Below, one piece after another: positions 6,599 through 12,051 of a stretch of DNA of 12,051 bases; position 1 is the first letter of the stretch; every line of letters starts with the position of its first letter. This DNA is from an uncultured Prevotella sp. (lineage in GTDB: Bacteria; Bacteroidota; Bacteroidia; Bacteroidales; Bacteroidaceae). Where the stretch lies: contig UQKO01000067.1 of NCBI GenBank assembly GCA_900541575.1, forward strand, positions 1 to 12,051. Direction: 5' to 3'. Under the pieces are notes generated by a model that saw nothing but the letters and a program-made list of their open reading frames with translations, did not search any database and had not been told where the DNA came from. The position numbers were made by a program, and so were the translations under genes.

Positions 6599-7621
6599 TT
6601 ATGGCTCTTCCACCAACACCAACCCAAGACTGTCTATTAGATGCTGGAGTGGCGGATGTTGCTTTACCAGCCTTTGTAGCGCCATCTGCGGTGTTTCCGT
6701 CATCAATAGGAAGTCGGCAATGTCAAGACCATTGGTCTTTTGTTCATCGGTGGCATTGTCTTCCAAGATACTGCTGACAAGTACTTGCTTGCATATTGAT
6801 TGCAGCAACGGAAGTTTGCTTTTCCACTTATCCGTTGCCCCAAGGTCTGGAACCAAAACAACCTCCCGACCGCTTAGGACCTCGACTGCATCTTTATTGA
6901 AACATCCATTCATGCCTCCAGTAGCCAACCATACGAAATCAGATATGAAATGGGTGGCAATGATAGCTGTCTTTTCGCTCTCCACGATGGCTATTGTCTT
7001 GGTCGTGGCTTTATCTGTCAACAGATGTTCGCCAAAGAAGCACTGCCGAAGTGTAAAGTCTGGCAGTTTTAGTTCCGAGTGTACCCAAGTCACCAGGCTG
7101 TGTGGTTCCTTGATGCGGTGTCCTGTCTTGTCATCATACTTCATTATCTTGCCAGTGCGCACACTCCCATTGACATCTATCTGCCAAAAGATAGTTGAAC
7201 CGCCCCATTTCTTTGAAGTTCCGACCTTGTACAAGGCAAACAGCCGTTCTGTCTCCTCTTTGCCAAAGACCGTTGAAATGTATCGGTACAAAGGATTGAC
7301 AGAATAGCCATGCAGTGTTTGCTCCACCAGCTTGCTATCAATGAAAGTTGGAAGAGGTTTCTCTTTCCTGCACTCTTTGATTGGTGTCTTATATCTCCAA
7401 TCATCATTGCAGTTGGCATCGGGATTGTCCTTGAAATAATCAGATGGAGAATAATGGTAGCCACAACTCTGTTCATGGTCACAACGCCCCACATTGTCAG
7501 GGAATACGATCTGTCCTTCCTCGTCAATATATCTTGCAAAGCAACGCTTACGCCCACATTGAGGGCAAGCATATCGGTTGCCCAGCTTGTATTTCTGTAG
7601 ATGGAATCTATACTCACTCAT
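6599..7621 (-). CDS. Zinc-finger/TOPRIM primase-like protein (DUF6371-like) of a mobilizable element
   Basis: The 340-aa product starts with a CHC2-like zinc finger: CPQCG at C19 and C22, then GRCDHEQSCGYH with C48 and C53. A TOPRIM-like fold follows, with TIAIVESEKTAII (E214, E216) and VVLVPDLGATDKW (D259, D264). These features occur in DnaG-type primases and in a family of Bacteroidales mobile-element proteins; I believe this is the DUF6371 group. A role in priming replication or second-strand synthesis during transfer is inferred. I set the start at the ATG at 7621. An in-frame TTG at 7717 would translate the hexamer array, giving a low-complexity Cys/Lys/Gln-rich leader that looks spurious. 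The relaxase gene starts 155 bases downstream, after the candidate oriT. In NBU elements a primase gene likewise precedes the mob gene. Confidence 0.8.
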   Translation of the reverse strand: MSEYRFHLQKYKLGNRYACPQCGRKRCFARYIDEEGQIVFPDNVGRCDHEQSCGYHYSPSDYFKDNPDANCNDDWRYKTPIKECRKEKPLPTFIDSKLVEQTLHGYSVNPLYRYISTVFGKEETERLFALYKVGTSKKWGGSTIFWQIDVNGSVRTGKIMKYDDKTGHRIKEPHSLVTWVHSELKLPDFTLRQCFFGEHLLTDKATTKTIAIVESEKTAIIATHFISDFVWLATGGMNGCFNKDAVEVLSGREVVLVPDLGATDKWKSKLPLLQSICKQVLVSSILEDNATDEQKTNGLDIADFLLMTETPQMALQRLVKQHPPLQHLIDSLGLVLVEEP

Positions 7622-7627
7622 AGGGCT

Positions 7628-7733
7628 CTGCACTTGTTGCACCTTGCACTTTCTGCACTTTTGCACTTGTTTGGCACAAAATGCAGCATCTTTTGTGCAA
7701 GAGTGCAAGAAGTGCAAAGTGCAAACGGTGCAA
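7628..7733. repeat. Dyad-symmetric array of ten GTGCAA hexamers (candidate origin or regulatory site)
   Basis: Five [T/C]TGCAC hexamers begin at 7628, 7637, 7644, 7653 and 7661. Five GTGCAA hexamers begin at 7695, 7703, 7712, 7719 and 7728. Every pair is symmetric about 7680.5, so the irregular spacing (9, 7, 9, 8) is mirrored exactly. A separate perfect stem, GCACAAAA (7674-7681) with TTTTGTGC (7691-7698), sits at the centre. The array fills the gap between the ATPase and TOPRIM genes. It resembles iterons of a replication origin or a multi-site operator; as RNA it could form one long hairpin before the TOPRIM start. Confidence 0.8.
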
Positions 7734-7743
7734 GGTGGTGATT

Positions 7744-9108
7744 CTACTTCTGTACTTTCTCATAATTGCCTTGCTTGTCTTTGATGATAAAGTTTCTCTG
7801 ACAGAAGTCTTTGAGCATATACATGACAGTACGTCTTGCAAAACCGAAATCCGCTCCAGCCTTTACTGCTTCAGCAGTTACGAACTTGTTTCCCAACGAG
7901 TCAAGTACCTGTTTCTTCACAGGGTCGGTAGCCTCGGTTAAAACGAGGTCATCCATCCTTTTGTATGACTTCTCAAAGTAATCGCTCATCCGTATGGCTG
8001 CATTCACGGACTCCGCATCAACAAAATCCTTGTGAGACTCATCACAAGCCCAACGGAACAGTTGGAATATCAAGGCAAGTCGAGCAGTGTTCAAAGGAAC
8101 TTTTGCAGCACGTGAGTCTATCATTTTTTCATCCGTAATGGCATTCTGCCGTTCTATATCCTCATTCTGCCAATCATAGAATATGTCAATGGCTTCATCA
8201 GAGAAGTCAAGAACATTGAAGATGCCTTCCGTAAAAGGAAGAGCCACAGCCTTGTCTATAATCTCTTTCCATACACGGAATGGTCTTTCAATGATTGCAG
8301 CATCTTGTTTTGGAACCTTAATCCAAGGAGCAATCTTCAAACCTTTTGGGCATGTAATCAGAAAACGGTCAAGAAAACCATTCTTCTTGAATCCCATATC
8401 ATAAAGTTCATGCACAATACCAGTCTGGATAGTTCCCACAATCTGTATGCAAGGATAGTCAATGCGTAAAGGACAATCAAGATTACAACGAGATACATCT
8501 ACTGGCAAGCCATTGTGAGCCGACAGCATCTGTTGTACAAAAGAACTGTTGTTGTATCGGTTGATGGTGTTGAACAGCCCCATTATCTCATCCACCACAA
8601 CTGCCACACCTCTGAGGTTGGCATCGTGATTGCGCATCAGAATCTCTGGCGTGAAGTCATTCATGATATTCTTATGCAGGACTGGTACAGGAGGTAACGA
8701 TTCCCATTCCGTCCGTTTTTTGCACTTGTTCCTCTCCACAATGGCTGCATACTCATTCTTTAGAGCCTTGAACTTATGGTGCTCCTCAGTATCAATGTCG
8801 TGCAACGGCTTGTAGGCAAAGTTCAAAGGTGGAGTCTTGCCGACTCCTGGTCTGCCAACAAGAATGACATATAGGATAGGTGAAGTAATCCAATTGCCTT
8901 TAATCCGGATATAGCAGGAGTTGCCGACGGCTGCTGCCATAGCGGATATAAGGGAAGTAGCGGTAAACTCAATGGAATAGTTCTCCGTCCTTGCCAAATC
9001 AAGAATCATCTGCTGCATCTTCTGGGGGAATACGTCAAGAGGAATTCCAGAAGTGGCTACGCCAGAAGCCTCCGAGCGTAGCTTGTTACAAATTTCAAGC
9101 GCATCCAT
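7744..9108 (-). CDS. DUF3987-type P-loop ATPase (primase-helicase-like replication protein)
   Basis: The 454-aa protein carries a Walker A motif GRPGVGKT (residues 85-92) after a hydrophobic strand (ILYVILV). A Walker B strand, VAVVVDE (168-174), follows, and a possible arginine finger lies in GFLDRFL (R248). The order and sequence match the DUF3987 family common in phage-like and mobilizable elements of Bacteroidetes. Those proteins are regarded as RepA/helicase-like partners of primases. The C-terminal 70 residues (EATDPVKKQVLDSLGNKFVT, then ADFGFARRTVMYMLKDF) look like a winged-helix DNA-binding domain. The gene starts 4 bases after the stop of the HTH gene, so the two are translated from one operon. 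The hexamer array and TOPRIM gene follow. The function is inferred from the family; the ATPase fold is well supported. Confidence 0.85.
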   Translation of the reverse strand: MDALEICNKLRSEASGVATSGIPLDVFPQKMQQMILDLARTENYSIEFTATSLISAMAAAVGNSCYIRIKGNWITSPILYVILVGRPGVGKTPPLNFAYKPLHDIDTEEHHKFKALKNEYAAIVERNKCKKRTEWESLPPVPVLHKNIMNDFTPEILMRNHDANLRGVAVVVDEIMGLFNTINRYNNSSFVQQMLSAHNGLPVDVSRCNLDCPLRIDYPCIQIVGTIQTGIVHELYDMGFKKNGFLDRFLITCPKGLKIAPWIKVPKQDAAIIERPFRVWKEIIDKAVALPFTEGIFNVLDFSDEAIDIFYDWQNEDIERQNAITDEKMIDSRAAKVPLNTARLALIFQLFRWACDESHKDFVDAESVNAAIRMSDYFEKSYKRMDDLVLTEATDPVKKQVLDSLGNKFVTAEAVKAGADFGFARRTVMYMLKDFCQRNFIIKDKQGNYEKVQK

Positions 9109-9112
9109 GATA

Positions 9113-9484
9113 TTACCAGTTTAAGGGTTTCGGCTTGCGCTTGTTTCCAGCAAGAATGGCTGCGTTCTCTTCCTCTGCCGTAAGAGGTACAGGATTCTTG
9201 CGGTTAGTCTCCAGCCACTTGTCAAGTTCATCTTGATAAAGGCAATAACGCTTGCCCGGCTTGGTGGCAGGAATGCTACCGTTTCCAAGTTTCATGTAGA
9301 GGGTAGCCATCGGCATCTTCAGATATGCAGATGCTTCCTCCACACTCATAGGTATGTGCGTGTTCGCCTTGTGTGGCTTGTTCTGTGATTGCAGACCGAT
9401 GATCATCTGCTTCATGCCCACCACTTCGTCCCGAAGCTGGGCAACGACCATTGGAAGGTCGTTGAAAGTTAATTCCTTTGTCAT
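9113..9484 (-). CDS. Small helix-turn-helix (HTH_17/excisionase-like) DNA-binding protein
   Basis: The 123-aa product has a MerR/excisionase-type HTH at about residues 44-92: MSVEEASAYLKMPMATLYMKLGNGSIPATKPGKRYCLYQDELDKWL in outline, with the usual SVEEAS start, a second helix, and a basic KPGKRY wing. The N-terminal 40 residues could form a helical dimerization segment. Proteins of this type in Bacteroides mobilizable elements act as excisionases or as regulators of the excision/replication operon. I chose the ATG at 9484; a TTG two codons earlier is less likely. The gene is 4 bases upstream of the ATPase gene. A possible but imperfect -7 box, TTCCTTTG on the minus strand (plus 9508-9515), lies about 25 bases upstream. 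Confidence 0.85.
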   Translation of the reverse strand: MTKELTFNDLPMVVAQLRDEVVGMKQMIIGLQSQNKPHKANTHIPMSVEEASAYLKMPMATLYMKLGNGSIPATKPGKRYCLYQDELDKWLETNRKNPVPLTAEEENAAILAGNKRKPKPLNW

Positions 9485-9543
9485 ATACAAGTTGTTCTGA
9501 AAAACTGGGACAAAGGAACAGAATGATGCTTCCGTTACTGAGG

Positions 9544-9571
9544 TTCGTGACAGTCATTTGTCATTCACGAA
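9544..9571. promoter_or_regulatory. Inverted repeat between the membrane-protein gene and the HTH gene
   Basis: TTCGTGA (9544-9550) and TCACGAA (9565-9571) form a perfect 7-bp stem. An inner GACA/TGTC pair is offset by two bases. It sits 23 bases after the membrane-protein stop and 60 bases before the HTH start. It could be a terminator without a T-run, or a binding site for the HTH protein. Confidence 0.4.
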
Positions 9572-9593
9572 GGAATAACTCTAACAATGGGGA

Positions 9594-10361
9594 TTATTCG
9601 GAAGTTTCCTCTGTAACATCATGAAACTTATATCCACCATTGACAGGTTCGTCAATAGGAATGACATCATTAGAACATGGCGCTTTCAGGTTCTTCAATG
9701 TGCTGTAGTCCAAGCCTTCAAACGGTTTGGGAAACAAAGTCTTGATAAAGGCAATTCGTATTGCCATTGTGTAATCACGCTTACCCAAACGTTCTGCGAT
9801 ATTCCACACGAAGTGCCTTAAAGGAATATTCTCAACCGTCTCCTTGAAACGGTTTATTGCTGTCGGGGTATAGTTGGTGTCGTTGCTCCATTCCTGGACT
9901 ACCTCAATTACCTTGTACAAATCTTCCTCATACAGAAACCTTGACATGGTACGATGCACATAGTCAAGTACGGCTCTCGTTCGTTTTTCCTTTATCTCCT
10001 GTGCTTCTTTTTCTTGTGCCTCTACACACTTGGCATAGTCCTCATGACTGTATTGTGCTGACTCTGTTTGTGGTAATGTTTGCTTTGGCTGTTCTTGTTC
10101 TGTTGCTGGCTCTGCATCCACAACGTTTTTCTTAGTCTTGCTGTTGCTACCAATGGTCATCAGTTCATAGGGATAATTCACCATAGAAATGAATATCGCC
10201 CAAAGCAGGATATTGCTTCCTACAAAGATGATTGACTCGACAAACAGACTTTGGTGAAAGTCATTGCCTACATACATCGCCACGACAAGAGAGATGGCGA
10301 GAATTGCAGTACCAACAAAAGCGTAGATGGTACAATCTGAAGTTGTCTTGTTTTCTATCAT
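9594..10361 (-). CDS. Two-TM membrane protein of the mobilizable element, unknown function
   Basis: The 255-aa product starts with two predicted membrane helices (about residues 11-31, TIYAFVGTAILAISLVVAMYV, and 40-61, FVESIIFVGSNILLWAIFI). A charged, Gln/Glu-rich linker follows (about 78-125), likely partly coiled coil. The rest is a soluble alpha-helical domain (126-255: LDYVHRTMSRFLYEEDLYKVIEVVQEW and onward). The large C-terminal part would face the cytoplasm. I recognise no enzyme motif. In position it corresponds to the uncharacterised genes between integrase and excisionase-like genes of NBU-type elements; a role at the membrane during transfer or maintenance is only a guess. It ends 109 bases before the HTH gene, and a promoter-like box lies about 41 bases upstream of its ATG. 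Confidence 0.8.
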   Translation of the reverse strand: MIENKTTSDCTIYAFVGTAILAISLVVAMYVGNDFHQSLFVESIIFVGSNILLWAIFISMVNYPYELMTIGSNSKTKKNVVDAEPATEQEQPKQTLPQTESAQYSHEDYAKCVEAQEKEAQEIKEKRTRAVLDYVHRTMSRFLYEEDLYKVIEVVQEWSNDTNYTPTAINRFKETVENIPLRHFVWNIAERLGKRDYTMAIRIAFIKTLFPKPFEGLDYSTLKNLKAPCSNDVIPIDEPVNGGYKFHDVTEETSE

Positions 10362-10401
10362 TATTGTATTCGTTTTATTGTTATTCGTTCAAAAACTTCC
10401 A

Positions 10402-10409
10402 CAAAGTTA
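10402..10409 (-). promoter_or_regulatory. Candidate -7 box upstream of the membrane-protein gene
   Basis: TAACTTTG on the minus strand fits TAnnTTTG. The nearest TTTG upstream is only 14 bases away instead of 19-21, so the -33 element is doubtful. Transcription would start near 10395, giving a leader of about 35 nt. Confidence 0.45.
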
Positions 10410-10625
10410 GATGCAGAAGCATGCAAAAACCGCATTTACGTTCTCTGGCACTCTTTCTTTTACGCTTTATTAGCGTTCTAATATGATATCATACTCTGAA
10501 TCATACTTTAAACTGCTCGTTAGTGCCAGTTGCCGCTAATTGCTGACTACAAAGGTAAGGATGAAGAAAAGGGATATTTGCAGTTCCTCTTTAATATCAA
10601 CAGAAATTGGAATGTATTTGTCGGA

Positions 10626-10657
10626 TTGGTTCTATCCACGACAGCAAATAGAACCAA
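10626..10657. terminator. Perfect 10-bp stem-loop, distal to the integrase terminator
   Basis: TTGGTTCTAT (10626-10635) and ATAGAACCAA (10648-10657) pair perfectly around a 12-nt loop. It lies just beyond the larger hairpin downstream of the integrase and has no strong T-run. It may be a back-up terminator or a protein-binding site. Confidence 0.45.
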
Positions 10658-10664
10658 CAAAATG

Positions 10665-10708
10665 AGAAAAGGACTATTGGAACACTATCATTCCAACAGT
10701 CCTTTTCT
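10665..10708 (-). terminator. Intrinsic terminator of the integrase gene
   Basis: AGAAAAGGACTATTGGAA (10665-10682) pairs at 17 of 18 positions with TTCCAACAGTCCTTTTCT (10691-10708), with an 8-nt loop. On the minus strand the stem ends in CCTTTTCTCATTTTG, so T-rich sequence follows. It begins 20 bases after the integrase stop codon. Confidence 0.8.
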
Positions 10709-10727
10709 GCGTGTTATTGTCAAATGG

Positions 10728-11849
10728 TTACTTCTTCAAGGTGATGCAGCCAACCGAAGCACGCTTCTGGGCATCGGAAATCTTGGCATACACCTCTGTT
10801 GTTGCCACATTCTTGTGACCGAGATAACGCTGCACAACCGCAATACTTGTTCCTGCGTCCAACTGGAGACAGGCAAAGCTGTGGCGTGAGCAATGATAGG
10901 AGATATGCTTGGTAATCCCTGCATCTTTCAGCCAGTTCTTCAATGGTGCCTGCGTCATGGAGTCTTTGAAATCGGGGAACACCTTGCCTCGTTTATCCGG
11001 TGAATAGCCTATCAGTTCCAAGGCTTCCTCACTGATTGGGTTATGCACGATGTCTTTTGTCTTCTGCATTCGTGTGGTGACATACATCACACCATCGCTG
11101 CCGTATGGCTGTATCTCCTCCCAAGTAAGCTTCTTGATGTCGCTTTTTCTCAATGCCGTAAGACAAGAGAACAGGAAGGCTCGCTTCAAGGCAGGAGCAG
11201 AGCATGGTGTGGATGCCAAGCGGATAACCTCGTCCTGTGAAAGATGCTCCTTGTCAGTCGGGATTGTCTCGATACGCTCCAAGAAACCATTTGGGTTCTC
11301 CTTTATCTTATGGTCACGATAGGCTGTATGGATTGATGCACGGAAAGTTGACCAGTAGTTGGCAGCTGAGTTGATATGTAGTTTTCTGTTCTTATGCAGT
11401 CCCTGTGGTGCTGTCAGCAGATACTCCCGAAATCTGTTGCACAAGTCCACGTTTATCTCACCGAAGGTACACTTGCCTTGCGTGAATGTACGAAAGTGCA
11501 TATAGACGTGCTGCCACTTGGAGTTCTTCTTGTCCGCCAGTTTCTTGAAGTAGGCAAGGAAATCTCCTTTCATCTTCTCCTTGTCGAAGAAATCGTAACG
11601 TTCGTTGACGATAGCCTCGAAGCGACGGCAGCGTATCGCCTCGGCTCTTGCCGTAAGGTTGAGGTTGTACTTCTGTTCCATCTGGTTCTTCGGCTTGGCA
11701 TAGATGTAGATGCCAAGCGACTCATGGCGGATGACTTTCATTGTGCTCTCGTCACGATAGCCTGGATAATAGTCAAGATAATAGGACAGCATGTGTCCGT
11801 CCTTGATTTTGCGTGTACGCAATGATACGGTCTTGCAGATATTACTCAT
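10728..11849 (-). CDS. int: Tyrosine recombinase / site-specific integrase
   Basis: The 373-aa protein has the full tyrosine-recombinase active site: R234 in LTALRKSDI, a lysine at about 262-264 (MQKTKD), H319 and R322 in YHCSRHSFA, H345 in LGHKNVATT, and the nucleophile Y354 in TEVYAKI. The N-terminal part (about 1-190) carries the Arm-binding/SAM-like core-binding region typical of Bacteroidetes integrases of conjugative and mobilizable elements. It would catalyse integration and excision of this element. The ATG at 11849 gives normal family length. The gene lies at the right end, reading inward, as is usual for an integrase next to its attachment site. It has its own terminator (10665-10708) and probably its own promoter. 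Confidence 0.93.
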   Translation of the reverse strand: MSNICKTVSLRTRKIKDGHMLSYYLDYYPGYRDESTMKVIRHESLGIYIYAKPKNQMEQKYNLNLTARAEAIRCRRFEAIVNERYDFFDKEKMKGDFLAYFKKLADKKNSKWQHVYMHFRTFTQGKCTFGEINVDLCNRFREYLLTAPQGLHKNRKLHINSAANYWSTFRASIHTAYRDHKIKENPNGFLERIETIPTDKEHLSQDEVIRLASTPCSAPALKRAFLFSCLTALRKSDIKKLTWEEIQPYGSDGVMYVTTRMQKTKDIVHNPISEEALELIGYSPDKRGKVFPDFKDSMTQAPLKNWLKDAGITKHISYHCSRHSFACLQLDAGTSIAVVQRYLGHKNVATTEVYAKISDAQKRASVGCITLKK

Positions 11850-11867
11850 AGTTGTATTGATTTATTG

Positions 11868-11897
11868 ATGAATATTCATGGTGAAGTGTCTCTTCAC
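11868..11897. promoter_or_regulatory. Palindromes in the integrase leader
   Basis: A perfect 12-bp palindrome, ATGAATATTCAT (11868-11879), directly abuts a stem-loop of GTGAAG (11881-11886) and CTTCAC (11892-11897). Both lie between the integrase start and its likely promoter. They could be an operator for self-regulation or recombinase/excisionase binding sites. Confidence 0.4.
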
Positions 11898-11902
11898 GGC
11901 TG

Positions 11903-11935
11903 CAAAATAACGGAATGAAATCTCCGTGACTCCAA
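11903..11935 (-). promoter_or_regulatory. Weak candidate integrase promoter
   Basis: On the minus strand TTGG (plus 11932-11935) and TTATTTTG (plus 11903-11910) are separated by 21 bases. The -7 box differs from TAnnTTTG at one position. Spacing is right and the distance to the ATG is about 53 bases. Confidence 0.35.
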
Positions 11936-12018
11936 TTATTCATAGTAACTGATGGATAATGCTGAAATCATTTTAAATTATTGCTGTCCGCTAAAACTCA
12001 AAAGAGCATAGAAATCCT

Positions 12019-12050
12019 ATCCGCAATGCCCATAAACAGGCGTTGCGGAT
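12019..12050. terminator. Stem-loop at the right edge, likely terminator of an outside gene
   Basis: ATCCGCAATGCC (12019-12030) pairs with GGCGTTGCGGAT (12039-12050), 12 pairs including one G-T wobble, around an 8-nt loop. The flank beyond it is outside the window, so direction is unknown. It may mark the host side of the element. The 12-base-plus region from 11936 to 12018 shows no gene. Confidence 0.5.
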
Positions 12051-12051
12051 G

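Larger units (their letters stand above)
10362..10727. promoter_or_regulatory. Regulatory intergenic region between integrase and membrane-protein genes
   Basis: This 366-base gap holds no gene but dense symmetry. CTGGCACT (10445-10452) pairs with AGTGCCAG (10522-10529). Between them are ACGCT/AGCGT (a stem at about 10462-10475), the perfect 12-bp palindrome TATGATATCATA (10482-10493), and direct repeats of ATCATACT (10488-10495 and 10500-10507). A second minus-strand -7 box, TACCTTTG (plus 10550-10557), lies upstream of this cluster. It looks like the control region for the backbone operon. Confidence 0.5.

Noticed and set aside
6591..6604. TAGTGTTA at 6594-6601 as the relaxase nick site
   Set aside because: It overlaps the TOPRIM stop codon, is not in a stem-loop, and matches the pMV158 core less well than the loop at 6523-6546.
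7622..7717. N-terminal extension of the TOPRIM protein, and short frames across 7578-7941
   Set aside because: They translate the GTGCAA array, which lacks stops in several frames; the resulting Cys/Lys/Gln-rich peptide is an artefact.
7628..7733. CRISPR array
   Set aside because: Units are 6 bases at 7-9 base steps in two opposed orientations; there are no 20-40 base repeats with unique spacers and no cas genes.
4920..9890. Plus-strand open frames opposite the relaxase, TOPRIM, ATPase and HTH genes
   Set aside because: They are shadows of well-supported minus-strand genes with clear catalytic motifs.
10390..10560. tRNA gene as integration target
   Set aside because: Stems are present, but no cloverleaf, T-loop (GTTCRA) or anticodon arm could be assembled.

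Overview
The window looks like Bacteroidales DNA (Bacteroides/Prevotella-type gut or oral anaerobe). Three things point there: several promoter -7 boxes of the Bacteroidetes form TAnnTTTG, a BspA-like leucine-rich-repeat (LRR) gene, and a mobilization module built like the Bacteroides NBU-type integrative mobilizable elements. I name no species.

Layout. (1) Positions 1-1266, minus strand: the body of a BspA-like LRR surface-protein gene. It has no start codon in the window, meets an in-frame stop immediately upstream, and runs off the left edge. (2) 1267-4948: an AT-rich block of unrelated cargo. It holds an Abi_2/HEPN abortive-infection gene (minus strand) with its own promoter and a terminator-like leader, a roughly 550-base noncoding stretch full of inverted repeats, an unrecognised gene, and a secreted protein of unknown function (both plus strand). 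(3) 4956-4992: a strong hairpin between convergent genes. (4) 4998-11849, all minus strand: the backbone of an integrative mobilizable element. In transcription order it has a tyrosine integrase, a two-TM membrane protein, a small HTH/excisionase-like protein, a DUF3987-type P-loop ATPase, a zinc-finger/TOPRIM primase-like protein and a MobV relaxase. (5) 11850-12051: the integrase leader, with palindromes, and a terminal stem-loop.

How it works together (inference from gene families). The integrase and HTH protein would excise and integrate the element. The ATPase and TOPRIM protein would support its replication or second-strand synthesis. The MobV relaxase would nick an oriT just upstream of its gene and use the transfer machinery of a helper conjugative element, since no type IV secretion genes are visible. 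The Abi_2 gene is probably anti-phage cargo. Two noncoding signals stand out. One is a 106-bp array of five plus five GTGCAA hexamers in exact dyad symmetry between the ATPase and TOPRIM genes, a possible replication origin. The other is a stem-loop upstream of the relaxase gene whose loop carries GTGTATTA, close to the MobV nick site of pMV158. The ends of the element could not be located, and no tRNA, rRNA, CRISPR array or insertion sequence was seen.
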